Below, one piece after another: positions 26,201 through 38,195 of a DNA stretch of 64,000 bases; positions within the stretch are counted from its first letter, which is position 1; each line of letters opens with the position of its first letter. Origin of the DNA: Neelides folsomi (Eukaryota; Arthropoda; Collembola; Neelipleona; Neelidae); the NCBI GenBank assembly GCA_034687125.1, contig JAQGBZ010000029.1, positions 1 through 64,000 on the forward strand, read 5' to 3'. A program made the position numbers and the translations under genes. The notes beneath the pieces were generated by a model that was given only the letters and a program-made list of their open reading frames with translations, was not told the origin of the DNA and made no database searches.

Positions 26201-29200
26201 CCAGCCTAATGAAGGAAAACTGAACAAACCTGAGTCATATCTATAAGACATATAACTATTTATACCTATATTAGGAATAACATGAAAGAGTTCCTCTCAA
26301 TTAATTACCATTTAATTGTCTCGATAACTGAGCGAGATAAGGGGAGGAACCCAAAGAGTCAAGAAGGAAAAACTCCATTTCCATTCAAATGAAAAATGGT
26401 AATGAGACCTAGTATCAAGGAATACTTTGTTTTAGTTCCTATTATGCCAAGGCCTCGTTTAAATTGGGGATCGGAAATTGGGGCTGCGGGGGGGCGGGCG
26501 GGGAGAAGGGCGAAAAATGAACTGGCGGGGAAGGAACTTCGCTTCGATGCCCCTCACCTGCCGTCACCACCAAAATGATTTTGCAAAAAATGTTTTAACC
26601 GATTCCGTCGCCGTGGTTCGTCTCTTGCGGTCGTCTCTCTCACCTCCCAATCCTTTCGGTGTGGGTTAGAAAAAAGAGCGAAGGGCAAGCAAATGACAAC
26701 TTCCGTCATTTCCTACACACTCACTCGTCCAAACTCCCACCTTTACAAATGTCTTGCCACTTTGAAAAGGAATCCTCACATCATATCAAACCCTTTTGTC
26801 GGGCCCAGTCAACCGTTGTTCTTGCTCTCTTTTGTTCACCCAGAGGGACCGATAGAGATTACCACTATACACGGGATGACTCCAAAACCTACCACCCACC
26901 ACAGGAAGACTCATTTCAACATTTTCACATCCGTGGTACATCGGTAGCTCTTCCTTCAATAACTTTCCCCTCAACACACAAATATCCATCGACTCAAACC
27001 CTTTTCCATTTAATTCCACCTTTCAAATCCTATTGAGCCCAAAGAGACGGAATTCTTTTAAACTCAAACGTTTCCACATAGTGCCACATTCCAAAGTTTC
27101 ATAAAGGGAATAAACGCCTCAGACCCGTCAAGTCCCATTAAAGATCCTTATATCTCCTTTTATTCACACATAGAGGAAAACGAATGGTAAGTATAAGAGA
27201 ATTGGATCCATTCCATGCCGCTTTTAATAATAATTTTCACAAAAGTCACTCTAACTTTTATCACGTTATTAATCTCCCTTTCCGTGCATCCTACTTTGAT
27301 TTCCTCTCCAACAAAAGGAGCCTAAGAGTTGGAAAAATGATGAAAAATATTAAATTAAGAAATTGATCTTTCATAAAAAATCTACACGTAGAACAATTTT
27401 GATTCCCAAATGGAAAGGAATGATAAAGCTACATAATTAACACTTCTCGGAAATTGGAAATGGAATAATCCAATACAGCCATAAATATGATGGGAAGGAA
27501 TGATTCGGGAATGAAATCTTTATTAAAACAGATTTTCGCTCTTCACCAATATTCTGAGATTGCTCCACCCTCTGCTCATTTCCAAAATGGTTCATATATC
27601 TCGAGAGTGAAATGGGTCCGAAATCATAAGTGGAGTGGGGAAAAGGCTCGTTGGCGGGTGAGGGAGATTAGCGTGCTCCGTCCGGAAAGGGCCGAAAAGC
27701 TGGTCGGGAGTGCGGAGTTCGAGCGGCTGGGATCCTTTACATTACAATATCTTGACACAGTTGGATCCGATCAAATCATCATTTAGCGATATTAGCCTCC
27801 TCCGTCCTCGCACTCCTCTGCCTATGTGTTCCGCTCTTTTGTAGAAGCCTGTGTTGGAAGTTCTCATTGCTTAGGTTTCTCCCTCTTCCATCATTTTATT
27901 TCCTTCTCTCGCCCATTCTCGGCCGGCGGTGCCGGTGCCGTAAATACAACCTGCTTCCCTCCCAACCTCTCCCTAAACCTGATGAAATGAACGGCCGAAG
28001 CTCTTCGGATCTCGGAGGACCAAACTCCCACTAATGATTTACCAGCCGACAAATACACTCTCACACTCAAGCTCAGCCCCTTTCTCTTTAATTCATACTT
28101 ACATTTATCTCTTAAGAATCTCCACAATTGTTTGGTGATCACACGTCGCCGCTCCGACTCACTGCCGCCTAACACCTCCAACATTCAAATGGGAAATTTG
28201 CAATGATTAGCAGAAACTAATGCCCAGTTCCTTCAGATGAGAAATCTCTGGTGTAATTCAAAATGAGATTCCTTGTAATAAAGTTTAGACTCGCCGTCTC
28301 GGCAATGCAAATGAATGATCTCACTCAGATCTCACCCACTCAGCCAGCTAGGGAGGCTGAGAAAATCAAACATTGGCGGCGTCAGACCTTGTAATGAGAA
28401 CTCGCCCCGCTTCCCGAGGAGTCCACTTGAGTTATTTGCAATTTGGGCGAGCATAAAAATTGACAGTAAAAAGAGTCGTAAAAGCGTGAGTTTCAATAAA
28501 TAATCTAGGCAGCTGAGGCTGGGCGGCCGGCTGAGAAATTAGTTCACAAAAAGCCCATGCTTTCCACGCCTCGGAAACAAAGTTGTAAAATGGATATTTC
28601 ACAATTTGCAATATCTGCCTCAAATTGATTTAAGGAAACACAAGACGTGGTCCTCGGAAACCCCCTCAATTCTTCCTCCGGTCTTCTCAACAAATAAGGT
28701 TGTCTCGTTTTCCAAAGGGTCGGTGCGGACTGTTCACTCTACAAAAACTTTGGCCTTCAAACGGAAAACAATGGAGAGTGAGAAAGGAGAGATTCAAAGC
28801 GTGAGGTTTGGTCGGCGATCCTTCTTCATTTTTATTACTCACAGTCAGTAGCGTCTCCATTGGGAGCTTCTCTCAAGAACCTTGCGACGGCTGGAGAAAA
28901 CAATTCTTCCACTTAATACACACATTAGCTTACACGCCATTCCGCTCCTGAACAGGAGTAACAGCTCGAAATCACATCTCACAAATTAGGAATAGGAATC
29001 GGGACCTCACAAATTATCTCTCTTCTCCTCCTATTCATCTTCCCTTATTAACTCCACCTCGATCCGCAATTGGGTAATGAAGCAAAAAAAGAACCCTTTC
29101 CACCTCCACACTCCCAATTAACCCCCTAAACTTCCTCACCTATAAGGAGGAAAATAAAGTACTGACCGAAACCAATGTCAAATTACCATCTTAAATCCCA

Positions 29201-32200
29201 CTACTCGTCCAATTCCCAATACTCAACTATGGGAATCATTAAGAGGGCATATATTAAAAAAACTCCATACAGGAGCACCATAAATTAGGCTACGACGGCC
29301 GAGATGGGTATCAGGAAGGAGGCGAGAGGGAACGAGCTATGGAACCAAATGAACCAATGTCAACGAGAAGATTCACCCTTTAGGACTGGAGTTTCCCTAA
29401 TGCTTCCTCATTTGTCACCTGCCGATAACCGCTGGGGCCAAAACTTCAAAAAGGCCACATTCCTTCGGTCAACCTCCGCAAGGACATCTCTCCATCCCAC
29501 AGTGACGGCGATGAAGATCGAATAGGAATCCTTTCCTATCCACCTTGTATCTCCCCTCGCCGGCACCTTCGAAATGAAGTGTCCACCAGGCCAATTCCTC
29601 TAATTGCTCTCCTTCATCTTGAATCTATTTGGACCTCATTAGTGTCTTCCCGTCACCCTGATGTCATATGTCATGCCGTCCACTCGTCTTCTTTCCAACC
29701 CTCAGTAGATCAACTTCCCTCCCCTCATTATCCTCCTCCTAACGAGAAGAAGAACCTGTGCCAAAAACAAAGGTCTTTTCCACCTCGGTCTATGTGCCAC
29801 CGGAGGAGTTGGGGGCTTCTCGTTTGGGAGAGCGAGGAAGGCAGTGAATCAAAGGGCCGATATTTCCCTCCGAATTAAAGTGATTTACCGACCTCAATTA
29901 CGGCAGTATAGAGATAGAGAGGAGAGAGAGAATGTGTTTCTAGACTAAATTATATGAGTTTCTCTCTTTCCCTTCATCGGTCTCACTCAAGATCCCAGTT
30001 TGTTTACCTCATCTTCAGATACTGTCTTCCCCCGTCATCTTCTCCTGGCAGAAGTTCAAGTTCTCAAAACTCCCTTCTCATCTCCCGGCCTCCCTTCCCA
30101 AACACTTATTATTGACAATTTGTCCTCTAACAACTCAAGCAGCTCATACAGGGTTATTACTCCTTTTAATATTTCCTTTTGCCCTTAAAAAGGCATAAGG
30201 GGAAGGAGAATTGAACCAGCCGGATAAATTAGAAAATATTTCCTCGTTCAGAAAAAGAATAAATGTGTCACCAGTCATTCGAACCATAATAAATATGAAT
30301 TAGATATATTATATAGTAGGTAACAAAATACAAGAAATTTCATCTAATATGACTCTATTACTACAAAACTCCGTACAATATGGAGAGTGTGTGTAGAAAA
30401 AGAGGTTAATTGTCCGTTTTCGTTAAAAGTGTCCGCCGACGCGACCTCTTCGCCCTCACATCACTCCTTGACGCCCAACTCGTCGCAGTAAAGAAGAACC
30501 GCTTTCCAACACAAGAATTTCACCATCATAACCCATGAAGGAGACGAAGATGAGACTCGACAATAAAATGCAAATTCGCAATTAAGTTAAAGAGCTTAGC
30601 TGTGTCGAGGAAGGAAGGAGATTCATGCGAGTAATAAATGACAGTGTGTCCACCGTCGTGGCGCGTTCGGCGTATCTCCTTCCTACCCTTATTATTATTA
30701 TATGACTATTACACGATTCCTGAATCTCCACTTTGCTATCTCTCTATCTGGAAGAAGGTGGAGATTCTCTATGGAGCACATAACAAGGCCTCCTTGCGCC
30801 AAAAGCGAAAATTTGTATGCTTTGCTCTACGACTCTACGAAGAGGTGTACAGAATCTCATGAAGGCGGGGATTCGAAACCTGTCAATCAAGAGTCAAGAG
30901 TCCTCAAAATTCAAAGGAGAATAATAGGAAATTTACAAGATGGTCTATAGTTTCAATTTGAAGTTGTAACTTTATAACTAACTCGTATATTCCTTATTCC
31001 AACTTGGTTGATAATATAGTTTTATAGAGCAGTTTCCCTCAAGGAGTTTAAACACATCAGCCCGAGAGCCCTCAGAATTACAGAAAGTATCATCAGTTGA
31101 TAAGCAATGGGAATCCTACTCGTATGACTTCTTAAGAAGAAGTAAACGCGTTGAGAAGATAATGAGCTGGGGTCGGGCTCTTATTAGGGTCGACCGGGAA
31201 ACTCGTCCTTATTAAATGAGCTGACTCGTCCGGCCACCAGGCTTCCCTATTAAAATAAAGTCTCCTTTAATTGCCTTGGACTCCAGCGGGGCTCGGGGGC
31301 CTCGTTCCTCCCCACCATCAAACACACAAGCCTGACAAGGTGGACCTAATTGGATTGTCCATTATGCCCACCTGTATACTGCTTAGATGGTACGATTCCT
31401 CATCATCCGGACGTGATTCACTCCACGGTGCTCATGAAGCCCTCTTCATTATTGGAGCATATGAGCCGCATCTCTTCCAAACTGTCAAAGGAGTCCTCGG
31501 AGTGGCTTCCACTTATTTAGTTATTTATATACTCATGGAAAAGGGGAAGATGTGGGGAGTGGGGAGAAGGGGATGAAAAAGAAAACAAACGCCGGGGGCG
31601 GCCGTAAATCTCCAATCGCTAAATCTCTTTTCCCTTCCCTCATTAAATCCGACTAATTGGCTATTGAGTCGGGGCCGTGTTGGGCCAGGTGGAGACCACG
31701 TGACTGGGGGAGCTAATGGGCCATAAATGCCTCTCTAGAGGAGTTTCCCCCTCAGCTGGCCCCGCCAGTCCCCCTGGTTCCATTCTTCTCCGCCGGTCAT
31801 ACGAGATGACCCCTCACAACCCGACAAAAGGGAAACGGCCAGGTGAAAATGGAACTCTAATTGAAAAGGACGAGGGTGCCGGTGGACGAAGGTCCCAAGT
31901 CCAACGCGTTGGCAATAATCCCACTTAAACGAGCATTTCATTTCCCCACTCACTGGAGACTTCATTTTCCATATTCTCATAGAGTGGAGAGGACAAGCGA
32001 TTACCTGGTCGCATATACACTATGTATTATAAATCAAGACACCTGCACTCGAGCCTCATCGATCCCGGAATTTCTCTCAGAATTTTAAATATGTTGAGCC
32101 CGGTGGCTCGGATCTCTCTCTGTGAGCTCTCCGTGACGGACTCCCCAACCTTTCACAGAGGGATTCGACTAATCAAGACTGACTCCAACTCTCCTCATGC

Positions 32201-33385
32201 ATCATGCACAAATTATGAGGGAGAGGGAGGAAAAACGGTCAGATTGGAAATTGAAATCTTACACTTCGTGAGCCTGAAATAAAATACTTCTACTGCAGGA
32301 AATTGAATCTTGGCTCAAGGATGAGGGATTTGGGATTGTGGAAGAGGTGGGAAAAATACCAATATATACTCTCCACACACCACCTACATTACATTCTTAC
32401 ATACCTTAATCTCACTCAAGTACAGGTAATAACGCAAAAGAAAAAACTCATTTCGTCCCTCCACCACGCAGAATGTATTTACAACTTTGAGGATTAGCTG
32501 GAGGAAACCTAATTTAAGTATCCTCTGTTGGACAGAGGCTGGAGGTATGTGAAGTAATAATAATAATAATAACAAGTCGTTTCATGGTATGGATGAATGT
32601 GTTGGTAAATCCCTCCCTTGGAAGGACTGAGATTCCTCATCTCCACATCCACCCAATTTAATGATGATGGAAGTAAGAGGAAGAAACTGGAGAGGTTAAG
32701 GGAAAGGTAATACTTTTAATCCGCCCTCCTCATCAACCACGCGGTTGTGACAACTGACTTGTTAAGGACCAGAAGGTCGACCCAACTCAGACGACCAAGA
32801 ACCGATGGACAGATTTCAAACCTTCACGTATCAGATTTCAGATTTCAAGAATAGGAAGCTTATTAAGGGCGGATTAAAATGCCCAATCTTTTTTTATTTT
32901 CACCACGCCGCCGACCCAGCCTCAATTAAGGCAGAGACAAAAGATGAATTGGTCCCTCGGTATGCACCAGCCCATAATGGGAATTTCCTATCCTCATTAA
33001 TTTTAAATTAGTTCCTACTACGTAATAACTCTCATAACTCTCGCGACTGAACCAATGCTCCTGCTAATTTTATTACCCATTAATTAATTTTTATCTAACT
33101 TCATTTAATTTAATGTTGGAACTAACCATATCAATTCATCCTATTCCAGCTCATTAAAATCATATCTATCCGTATTGGAATAAAAATAGCCATTAACAAG
33201 CAGAGTAAATAATGAATTTGCATGGGGTAGGCTTATTATTAATTAAAAATGATTGCTGAAAATATTTTAAATGATTTGGCTTCATAATTTAATTAATTAT
33301 GACAGTCATTGGAGTAGCAAGTGTAAAAACTGAATAATATAACGCTCAAAAGTCGTGTAATAATGTCTGAGGGTAATTTTGATAG
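11261..33385. other. 22-kb region without a recognisable gene
   Basis: This lies 5' of the LMO4 coding exons and should contain that gene's promoter and untranslated first exon or exons, which I could not place. Composition is mixed, with many moderately GC-rich stretches (for example 14.5-15.2, 19.8-21.2, 26.4-29.8 and 31.2-32.2 kb). These carry chance open frames of 60-120 codons on both strands, often overlapping each other and with no domain features. No transposase, reverse transcriptase, long terminal repeat or rRNA was seen. Very short exons could have been missed. Confidence 0.45.
32555..32572. repeat. (TAA)6 microsatellite
   Basis: Six perfect TAA units, 18 bases, in non-coding DNA. 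No function is suggested. Confidence 0.9.
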
Positions 33386-33660
33386 GTGATACTTGGAATA
33401 AGTATGACCTAATCTTTTATGATTTCTCTCTCAATGAATCCGGAGTTTATTATCATAATGATGTGAACTTTGATCCGAGGAGTTATATCTTAATCGTCCA
33501 CGATGACACTCTCTCTTATCTCAACTCTTCTCGGAATATGTCAATAGCCTTGATTAATCCACGTATAAAACGAGTTATAAAGGAATTTGGCCTCACCTGG
33601 GGCTTGCGGAGGGCCGACGAGACGAGGGAAGAAGATTCGGACCAATATTCCATAATATAG
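33386..33660 (+). other. Doubtful exon-like open frame with an Ig-strand-like motif
   Basis: After an acceptor-like TAG at 33383-33385, an open frame runs about 91 codons to TAG at 33660. Its text includes SLNESGVYYHNDV, which resembles the F strand of an immunoglobulin domain (D/ESGxYYC), but the disulphide cysteine is replaced by His. It ends in a charged tail. I found no partner exon upstream, no start codon and no conserved cysteine, so it may be a decayed exon, the last exon of an unseen gene, or chance. It is recorded only because its composition is more protein-like than the surrounding open frames. Confidence 0.18.
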
Positions 33661-36420
33661 TTTATCACGATTAATTATAAAGAAGATTGGAGACTCCTCA
33701 TGTAGTTAGAAAGAATGATGGAGCCTCTTAATAGAACGACGAGATTGAGAGGAAGGAGAAAACAAGATTCCGTTCGCCAATTATTGCTCCCTAATCAAAT
33801 CAAGTCATTAAACGTAATCTATAGAACCAGTTCAGCACGTTGACTCTCTTCAGCTCACAGACAGAGTGTCCTTTAATGTAGGGATATAACAAATATCCCT
33901 TTACTTGTATTTAATATCCTTTCCTTGGCTAATAAACTATATATGTAGTTAAACAGAACTTGTAATAATAGCCCAAGAGGGGCGTCTCCATAAAAGAACA
34001 ACTTTTATCTCATGTCCTTTCCTTCAGGTGACAAGTCTTAAAGAGTTTTTAAAATTCACCAACAATTAAAATCATTATTAAAATGAGTTATATTCCCATT
34101 TGTTGAGATATTTTATACTCTTATAAATATAAAGTTATGAAAAATAATGTAATTGATTGGGACAAAAAATACCAGATTTCCTCGCTGTTGGTGAGCTGAA
34201 GAGTTCAGAGAGTTATAAAGGAAATTCATATGCAGCAAAAAGGAAAATTGAAACTGTCGATGACAATTCGATAAAAATAGGAGTAAATAGAAAAAAACGA
34301 AAGTTTAATTTCCTGTCTCTTGATATGAATATCTCTCCAACTTTTCAATTTAAACTCTTTAATTGTATTTATTTATAATACGAATCGAGTTTTATACCCA
34401 AGTTCCTGTTGAGCCCACGTTCACAAATAACACTGTTGATTGCTTCTGGTGAATTTGCCGCGAAAGTGTCTTTGGAAAGGGCAACGGTTCGAGACTTCTC
34501 TTCAAAGTAAAAACATTCACGCTTCTTGAATGGGCACTTGATTAAAAACCTTGTTTTTAATTTAAAGTTTCGATAGCATGGATGTGTCTCTCTCCCTCCT
34601 CGCGTTAATGGGTTCGGAAGAGTTAACCTCCCAATGGATGATGATGGTATTTGGGTTTGAGCGAGGGAATGTCGGAAATGCCGGTCGAGTCGGTTTACTC
34701 GGTTTACATGTGGGAGGGCCGGGAGAATATATTTTTGGAGATTTCCCCCGCCACTTGGGTAATGAGGTGATAATTCAGGGAGATGAAGAACCTGGCGTGC
34801 GGGTAAAAATAATATTTTTCCTTGTTCCAACCAAGTCGGGAGAATGAGGGAACCACGACGTTCTCCTTCAGCTGCCAACTTCAGACTGAACATGCTGAGG
34901 TGAGTCAGAAGAACGTACACCTAAACCCCCCACCTCCCACCGTCGGCCCCCAGACCCCGCTCACATCTCTCTTGCCTTGTGTATCGGATCCGGATCCGGG
35001 TAGAGGAATTTATTATTATCCCGCCTCTCTACTCCTCCACTTGATCCGAATTTCCGAGGAGGTAATAAGCTCCTCTTCATGTTCCTTTTACGGGACATTC
35101 ATGGCTCCCACATAATTCTTTTATTGTTATATCTCCCATTAGCTCCTTGAGCCGCTCGCAACGGCCCCACCAGCCTGGTGGATCTTTTTGATCCCCAGCC
35201 CTCCTTTAACTCATCTTCACTTTATTGGAGAACTTGGGATCCCAACGAGGGATTCGCTCCCCATTACCCAAATGAACCCTAATAAATACATTACAGAGGC
35301 CTTGGAGTCGAACAACGTCCTGGGAGTTATTTCGTAATTAGGAGACATCGCACATCGGCCCACCTTCCATCATATCCTTCAATGAGAGGGAGAGAGGATT
35401 AACTCTCTTAAACCGATGGCATTTCTAGGGAATGTATCGGTTTGATTAAACTCGAGATATTTATATGAGATTCCTGAAGGGAGAAAAATAACTCGGGAGA
35501 TAAATAGGAGTTGTAAACATGTCTTTTCCAATAAATCGAGCAATCTTCTCTTGGCTTCTCCTTGGATGGAAACGCTACTTGGGCTCTTCGCTCTCCGTGA
35601 TAATCAGCTAATGAGTTCAATTTGAATTCCTGGGCTTTTAGACATTTGATCATGATAGATAATATGTTTAATGTCTTTATTTGCTTCTATCTGATATAAG
35701 CGAGCTATTATGTTATGATCCAAGTCGTGTGATTTTGTTATGAACTCATGATTCAAGTATTGTTATTCTCTATTAAACCAAGTTATCATATTAATTTAAT
35801 GATAGAGTTTTACATGCAAAACAACTCTATGTCATATTTATCAACCAAAAATATTGTTGACCTTATTTGCATCGTATTTATTAGAAATTCATATAGGGAA
35901 ATGGTTACTGATGCGATTCATACTGTCATACCACAAACTTTATAATCGAGAATCATAGGATATTCTGGCAATGGCATGCAAGTCTGGGCTTCAAATAAAC
36001 GTGTCTTCCTTATCTCCTCTTCGATTTATGTATTTTCAATTACGTGTTTATAATTGAGAGCAAATAGTGATGTATGAGTGAGTGGCTTCTGTAATTGGCA
36101 AGGTTATACAAGAAAAAATAAAGCAAAATTTTCTCAATAATAGAACCATATAAAATGGTAGTATTACTTGTATACTTAAATATTACTTAAATATACACAA
36201 TCGACTAGCACGTTATCATGTTTGCATAGAATTTCTAGAATTTTTCACAATCTGAATTTATTTCAAGATATTGTTTGCAATTATCTTAATTATCAAATAT
36301 ATGATGAATAATTTATGGTACAAATGTACTGTGTTGGAAAAATTTAAAAGTTCATTTGATGAAAAATCTACAAAATACCTTTCAAGCCTTTAATTGTAAG
36401 TTATGCTCTTAGTTTGTAGT
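33661..36420. other. Non-coding stretch left of the piggyBac-type element
   Basis: No supported gene. The longest open frame is on the minus strand at 34369-34920 (183 codons); it lies in a GC-richer patch, has no recognisable domain and no exon partners, and is treated as chance. From about 35.65 kb the sequence becomes clearly more AT-rich up to the transposon. Confidence 0.5.
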
Positions 36421-36570
36421 TTAACCTTTTGGCATTTTTAGACATAAATATACGTACAATTTAAATGCATTCCATATTCCATAAACGCGTAACAGTGTAT
36501 AATTGGGTTGTCAATGATATTCCATATGCGCAACATTGTGAACAATTGAATCATCATTTTCAATAAGATT

Positions 36571-36606
36571 AAAACAAATTAAATTATATATAATTTAATT
36601 TGTTTT
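36571..36606. repeat. 36-bp perfect palindrome inside the piggyBac-type element
   Basis: The sequence from 36571 to 36606 (starting AAAACAAATTAAATT) equals its own reverse complement over 36 bases, and one further base pair matches on each side (36570/36607). A second perfect palindrome of 22 bases lies at 36671-36692. Both are AT-rich and lie in the left half of the element, between the terminus and the transposase remnant. They could be sub-terminal structure or simply AT-rich chance; they could form cruciforms. Confidence 0.85.
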
Positions 36607-36693
36607 ATTAAATTTATTAAAAATTTATTAAATATTAACTTATATATAATTTATACAGTATTCAGTTATATATGTAATTAATTAATTACATAG

Positions 36694-37063
36694 ATTTAGA
36701 GTTAATAGTAGATTCAGATGGAAGTGACATTGGAGAAAATGATTTTCTCATCAGCGACATAGAAGATGTAAGTTTAAACAATCATTTTGATTCAATTCTT
36801 GCATTTAAAAATTTATGATTAAAATATAGTTAATCTGGATAATTAAAATTTAAAGCATTATTATTAAATGGTTTTGTTTAATAGGAAGAAAATGAAAATC
36901 CGTTCAATGAAGATGGAAAAAAATGCGCTCAAATTGCCTGAATTGTAGGGCATCGGGGGTTCAAACATGTACTTCTTTTAAATGCGTCAATTGTGACAAA
37001 TATTTGTTTATAAGAGGAGATCCATCCTGTTTTCAATCATATCACAAAGGTTTAAGAAATTAA
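36694..37063 (+). pseudogene. piggyBac transposase remnant: acidic N-terminal piece plus C-terminal cysteine-rich domain
   Basis: The first segment, 36694-36767, reads an acidic run containing DSDGSDIGENDF and ends at a consensus donor GTAAGT. An acceptor-like AATAG at 36880-36884 precedes a segment reading EENENPFNEDGKK in the same phase. That frame then stops at a TGA. One base out of phase, the sequence reads a zinc-ribbon-like domain: NCLNCRASG, then KCVNCDKYL, then PSCFQSYHKG, ending at TAA 37061-37063. The pattern C-x2-C, C-x2-C, CFxxYH is the C-terminal cysteine-rich domain of piggyBac (PGBD-type) transposases. The phase break lies at a run of seven A's (36917-36923). With the catalytic core absent as well, the reading frame cannot encode an active transposase. 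Confidence 0.65.
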
Positions 37064-38137
37064 TTTGTTAGTCATGTTTGTGATTTAAAACTCAAAATTC
37101 TTGTTACATACATGTAAATAGATAATATAAAGGTAAATTGGAATTTATTATTTTTGTACTATTGCAACATAACTGATATATTTCAGTTTTGAACTCAATA
37201 TTAATTTTCTGATCAAAACGATGGATTTTAAATTACGGAATCTCATTGACAATAATAAAAATTTTACATGGAATATGAAATGCAAGTAATGTTTATTTAT
37301 TTGGAATCTCTGTCAACATTCTTGCTGTTTTATATGGAATTTCAACCACAATAATCCCTGATTTTTTTGAATGCTAAGAGGTTAAAGAATACTAAAAACA
37401 ATAATGATCGAAAAATATTTTACAGCTAAATCTTCACAAAAACCGGAATATGGTAAAGGGTAATGTATTGGCAAATTAGTTTTGTTATTTAATATAACAA
37501 TGTGTCCCTATGTTAAAAGTATATGACATCCTGTAATTAACTATATCTTAAAATTGATGTTATTCGAGAATCCTCAATTCACATGAAAAGTTCTTTAGAC
37601 AAAGTAATCTACATCACGTGAACTATATTTGATACGTTTAATGTTTATTGTAAATATTTTTAGTTTCTTGTATGTAACGACTCAAAACATGAGGGTCTTT
37701 ATTATGTATATACTGAAATGTGTAAACTCATATATTGCAACTTAGGGAAATTTGTTACATATTGTAACCGAGTTTTCCTTTATGAGAATTCAAGGTTATG
37801 AATTCAGTCTTACACCATATCTTGTAGCGAAAGGTTGTGTTTTACTCCTCTCTCCGCAATTGTGACCTTTTCCGTAATAAAGTTTTTAAGTTTGACCTCT
37901 GACCTTTCATTTTTTCAAGTGAGATTTGATAGCATTTGGTTTAGGTTTAAAGTCATTAGTCAACGATACAGGTAAATAATGAAGATCTTAAATCCTAAGA
38001 ATGTTTATAACATAGAACGGATGAAATCATCATTGACACTGATTGAAGTAAGTTCAAAGAGAAAAAAATGAGAGTATGTCTTCATATCACGTAGTTTTAA
38101 TTTATTGATGGGCCAATTTTCAAGCTTTACATGCTTT

Positions 38138-38195
38138 GGAGTGGTTAGGCTCCCAAAATCGTAAGTCTGTCACTCTCCAATGGGTGGTTCGAGTC
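38138..38195 (+). repeat. tRNA-like relic or SINE head (A-box-like hairpin plus B box)
   Basis: Bases 38138-38153 form a perfect 4-bp hairpin, GGAG/CTCC with loop TGGTTAGG, like the D arm of a serine- or leucine-type tRNA. GGTTCGAGTC at 38186-38195 fits the RNA polymerase III B box and T loop. The T stem is only partly paired, and no acceptor stem or anticodon arm is preserved, so this is not a functional tRNA. A decayed tRNA gene or the head of a tRNA-derived SINE would fit. No tail or second copy was noticed. Confidence 0.25.

Larger units (their letters stand above)
36421..37385. mobile_element. Non-autonomous piggyBac-type DNA transposon, 957 bp, with TTAA duplications
   Basis: A TTAA at 36421-36424 is followed by CCTTTTGGCATTTTTAGA. 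At the other end, AATGCTAAGAGG is followed by TTAA at 37382-37385. Read inward, the right end is CCTCTTAGCATT, matching the left end at 10 of 12 positions. TTAA target duplications and termini beginning CC(C/T) are the signature of the piggyBac superfamily. The element (36425-37381) carries an acidic N-terminal transposase-like segment and a cysteine-rich C-terminal segment in the same orientation, but no room for the DDD catalytic core. This indicates an internally deleted, non-autonomous copy. Its interior is very AT-rich and contains two perfect palindromes. Confidence 0.72.

Noticed and set aside
30864-30884. B-box-like GGTTTCGAATCCCC on the minus strand
   Set aside because: The flanking bases do not pair as a T stem and no A box lies at the right distance.
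34369-34920. 183-codon minus-strand open frame, longest in the desert
   Set aside because: No domain, no repeat, no membrane pattern and no splice partners. It lies in a GC-richer patch where stop codons are rarer and overlaps several open frames on the other strand. Probably chance.
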